This document shows, piece by piece, positions 63,101 through 64,000 of a stretch of DNA of 64,000 nt (the first letter of the stretch is position 1; every line of letters starts with the position of its first letter). Both the position numbers and the translations under genes were made by a program. The notes below the pieces were generated by a model. It worked only from the letters and a program-made list of their open reading frames with translations. It was not told the origin of the DNA and ran no database searches. This stretch comes from an uncultured Tenacibaculum sp. (GTDB lineage: Bacteria > Bacteroidota > Bacteroidia > Flavobacteriales > Flavobacteriaceae): positions 218,828 to 282,827 of the forward strand of contig NZ_CANMAX010000005.1 of the NCBI RefSeq assembly GCF_947495995.1, given 5' to 3'.

Positions 63101-64000
63101 GTGTGTAGGTGTTCCACTGGTTGCCGTAAGTACTAAATTTGCTGAAGTTGTTCCGGAAACCACCACCACATCATTCACTGTAGCTACTGGGTTTTCGTCA
63201 ATTGTAATTGTAAAAATATTGCTTCCACTACATCCATTATCATCTACATACGTGATTGTTCCACCATAAGTATTTGCTGAAGCTGATGCTGGAATCGTAA
63301 AGGTAGCACCTGTTAAACTTGTATTTGTCGTTACATCACTAAACCCTGCTGCTTCTGATGCGGCATCATAATCTATTGTGTACTGAGTAGGATTTCCAGT
63401 ACTTGGTGTTAAAGTTAGTGAAGCCGAAGTTGTACCTGCACAAACTCTTGGATTATCTAAAATTGCCACTGGATTGGCATTAATCGTTACTGTAAAAGCA
63501 TCTGTACCACTACAACCGTTCGCATCAATATAAGTAATCGTACCGCCATAAGTATTTGCAGCAGCTGCACCTGGAATTGTAAAAGTAGCTCCCGTTAAAC
63601 TTGTATTTGTCGTAACATCACTAAAGCCTGCTGCTTCTGCCGCTGCATTATAATCTATCGTATACTGAGTAGGTGTTCCTGTTGTAGCTGTTACTGTTAG
63701 TGTAGCTGAAGTATCTCCAACACAAACTGATGGATCGTTTACTGTAGCTACTGGATTCGCATTGATCGTTACTGTAAAAGCGTCCGTACCACTACAACCG
63801 TTCGCATCAATATAAGTAATCGTTCCGCTATAAGTATTTGCGGCTGCTGCTCCTGGAATTGTAAAGGTAGCTCCTGTTAAACTTGTATTGGTCGTAACAT
63901 CACTAAAACCTGCTGCTTCTGCTGCTGCATTATAATCTATCGTATACTGAGTAGGTGTTCCTGTTGTAGCTGTTACTGTTAGTGTAGCTGAAGTATCTCC
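57149..64000 (-). CDS. Giant SprB-like repeat adhesin with T9SS type B sorting domain (5' end outside window)
   Basis: The frame stays open to the right edge, so the N-terminus is missing; at least 2280 residues are visible. From the right there are at least four ~94-aa modules (QYTIDY.A..EA.GFSDVTT, NGCSG/NGCSAT; about 62915–64000). Then come 15 tandem Ig-like/cadherin-like modules of 111–116 aa beginning LPIASDDNGDYTPG, rich in Asp, Gly, Thr and Pro (likely Ca2+ binding). A VDDAEATDFDTPVDIDI module follows. The gliding-motility-associated C-terminal domain (EIFNRWGNTVYK … GTYYYVIDYGD … GWLYINR) is the type B T9SS signal. It is probably a cell-surface adhesin anchored with the downstream SprF-like protein. 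Confidence 0.93.
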   Translation of the reverse strand, partial: GDTSATLTVTATTGTPTQYTIDYNAAAEAAGFSDVTTNTSLTGATFTIPGAAAANTYSGTITYIDANGCSGTDAFTVTINANPVATVNDPSVCVGDTSATLTVTATTGTPTQYTIDYNAAAEAAGFSDVTTNTSLTGATFTIPGAAAANTYGGTITYIDANGCSGTDAFTVTINANPVAILDNPRVCAGTTSASLTLTPSTGNPTQYTIDYDAASEAAGFSDVTTNTSLTGATFTIPASASANTYGGTITYVDDNGCSGSNIFTITIDENPVATVNDVVVVSGTTSANLVLTATSGTPTHYTIDYDAVAEAEGFSDVITPTNLTSATYVIPASATAGIYNGIITYIDSNGCSATDPFTITIDELPIATNDVGNYTSGSSSSPLNVTTNDTTGDTVDPSTVIFTLTGLPAGSSVGPDGKTLTVSGEGTWGVDNSGNVIFTPNGSFTGDPTPVSYTVEDAEGNVSNEATVTLDTNPIASDDNGDYTPGSPSDPINVAANDTSGDTVDPTTVSLDITGLPGGSSCTNTDTDGDCIEVTVPGEGVWTVNPTTGEVVFTPEGSFTGDPTPITYDIEDAQGNSDSGTITVVADPLPIASDDNGDYTPGNPSDPIDVAGNDTTGDTVDPTTVSLDTTGLPAGSSCTNTDMDGDCVEVTVPGEGVWTVNPTTGEVVFTPDGSFTGDPTPITYDIEDAQGNSDSGTITVVADPLPIASDDNGDYTPGNPSDPIDVAGNDTTGDTVDPSTVSLDITGLPAGSSCTSTDTDGDCIEVTVPGEGVWTVNPTTGEVVFTPDGSFTGDPTPITYDIEDAQGNSDSGIITVVADPLPIATNDVGVYTPGSASSPLNVTTNDTTGDTVDPSTVIFTLTGLPAGSSVSPDGKTLTVSGEGVWTVDNSGNVIFTPDGSFTGTPTVVSYTVEDGQGNVSNEATITLSSDPLPIVSDDNGDYTPGNPSDPIDVAGNDTTGDSVDPSTVSLDTTGLPAGSSCTNTDTDGDCIEVTVPGEGVWTVNPTTGEVVFTPDGSFTGDPTPITYDIEDAQGNSDSGTITVLADPLPIASDDNGDYTPGNPSDPIDVAGNDTTGDTVDPTTVSLDTTGLPAGSSCTSTDTDGDCIEVTVPGEGVWTVNPTTGEVIFTPDGSFTGDPTPITYDIEDAQGNSDSGNITVVADPLPIASDDVGVYTPGSASSPLNVTTNDTTGDTVDPSTVIFTLTGLPAGSSVSPDGKTLTVSGEGVWTVDNSGNVIFTPDGSFTGTPTVVSYTVEDGQGNVSNEATITLSSDPLPIVSDDNGDYTPGNPSDPIDVAGNDTSGDTVDPSTVSLDTTGLPAGSSCTSTDTDGDCIEVTVPGEGVWTVNPTTGEVVFTPDGSFTSDPTPITYNIEDAQGNSDSGTITVVADPLPIASDDNGDYTPGNPSDPIDVAGNDTTGDTVDPTTVSLDTTGLPAGSSCTSTDTDGDCIEVTVPGEGVWTVNPTTGEVIFTPDGSFTGDPTPITYDIEDAQGNSDSGNITVVADPLPIASDDNGDYTPGSPSDPIDVAGNDTSGDTVDPTTVSLDTTGLPAGSSCTNTDTDGDCIEVTVPGEGIWTVNPTTGEVVFTPDGSFTGDPTPITYDIEDAQGNSDSATITVVSDPLPIASDDNGDYTPGNPSDPIDVVGNDTTGDTVDPTTVSLDTTGLPSGSSCTNTDTDGDCIEVTVPGEGVWTVNPTTGEVVFTPDGSFTGDPTPITYDIEDAQGNSDSATITVVSDLLPIASDDNGDYTPGNPSDPIDVAGNDTTGDVVDPTTVSLDTTGLPAGSSCTNTDMDGDCIEVTVPGEGVWTVNPMTGEVIFTPDGSFTGDPTPITYNIEDAQGNSDSATITVVSDPLPIASDDNGDYTPGNPSNPIDVAGNDTTGDTVDPTTVSLDTTGLPAGSSCTNTDTDGDCIEITVPGEGVWTVNPTTGEVVFTPDGSFTGDPTPISYDIEDAQGNSDSAIIVVVSDPLPIATDDFGDFITGSPSDPIDVVGNDTSGDTVDPTTVSLDTTGLPAGSSCTNIDTDGDCIEVTVPGEGVWTVDTATGEVIFTPDGSFTGDPTPITYEIEDAEGNSDTAIITITNSDFTLVDDAEATDFDTPVDIDIIDNDIDVPNIGTLDIVTNPSNGTVTVNDGGTPNDPSDDTVTYTPNPGFTGTDTFTYEVCDNDTPPNCRTAVVTITVNGPENDVFNLISDDGNGTNGVFFIAGIQNFPNNTVEIFNRWGNTVYKASGYNNETVAFRGISNGRVTISVDSKLPVGTYYYVIDYGDESKKPKAGWLYINR
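57750..62911 (-). repeat. Fifteen tandem Ig-like module repeats within the adhesin gene
   Basis: Twelve A-type modules (348 bp; GDPTPITYDIEDAQGNSDS) and three B-type modules (about 333 bp; TVVSYTVEDGQGNVSN) are in tandem. Several are near identical in DNA, so recombination can change copy number and assembly may collapse here. Confidence 0.9.
59483..61540 (-). repeat. 1029-bp higher-order duplication (two copies) inside the adhesin repeats
   Basis: Copies 59483–60511 and 60512–61540 each hold one B and two A modules (B-A-A, 333+348+348 bp). They are almost identical; the B modules look the same throughout by eye, and the A modules differ at few sites. This points to recent unequal recombination. 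Confidence 0.85.

Noticed and set aside
1..64000. tRNA, rRNA, insertion sequences or attachment sites
   Set aside because: None were recognised on reading the intergenic stretches; no transposase, integrase or tRNA-like cloverleaf was found.

Overview
The window comes from an AT-rich member of the Bacteroidota, almost certainly a marine-type Flavobacteriaceae. The grounds are type IX secretion (T9SS) sorting domains of both type A and type B, a PorP/SprF–OmpA pair beside a giant gliding-adhesin-like protein, SC-type lipoprotein signals, TAnnTTTG promoters, and short A/T-flanked hairpin terminators. No tRNA, rRNA, insertion sequence, integrase or CRISPR array was seen. The species was not identified.

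Layout. 1–6.7 kb is housekeeping: a partial TamB-like gene, tsaD and a lipoprotein glycerophosphodiesterase. 6.9–33.4 kb is an apparently complete extracellular contractile injection system (eCIS). Eighteen genes lie on the minus strand in near-continuous array, in the order GH18 membrane protein, 2-TM protein, DUF4255 cap, unknown 342-aa protein, sheath, two tube proteins, DUF5908, LysM hub, VgrG-type spike, gp25, Afp11-like baseplate, fibre-like protein, Afp12-like baseplate, tape measure, AAA+ ATPase, PAAR-like DUF4280 tip, and a small 2-TM protein. Two plus-strand genes converge on this array. Each encodes a DUF4157 (HEAWH) eCIS cargo with a different C-terminus: one fits an ADP-ribosyltransferase, the other is tentatively amidoligase-like. 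This locus is the most exciting part of the window.

33.8–39.7 kb holds two thioredoxin-fold proteins, an S1/P1 nuclease, a compact operon (SPFH protein, two DUF4177 paralogues, a PH-like membrane protein, a 22-aa peptide, an Arc/RHH regulator) with a palindrome at its promoter, and a CocE/S15 hydrolase with a textbook Bacteroidota promoter. 39.8–54.1 kb holds a BNR-propeller protein, an overlooked 59-aa double-glycine peptide with a CxxxC/CxxxC pattern, an LRR protein with two EF-hand-like loops and a T9SS tail, and several exported or metabolic proteins. 54.2–64 kb is an OmpA–SprF–adhesin gene set. The adhesin gene runs off the right edge and contains 15 near-identical Ig-like modules, including a 1029-bp higher-order duplication.

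How they fit together: the eCIS genes supply cap, sheath/tube, baseplate, spike and ATPase, and the convergent genes supply payloads. The GH18 and small membrane proteins are candidates for release or envelope attachment of the particle, which is inference. The T9SS-related genes form the cell-surface adhesion/motility module.
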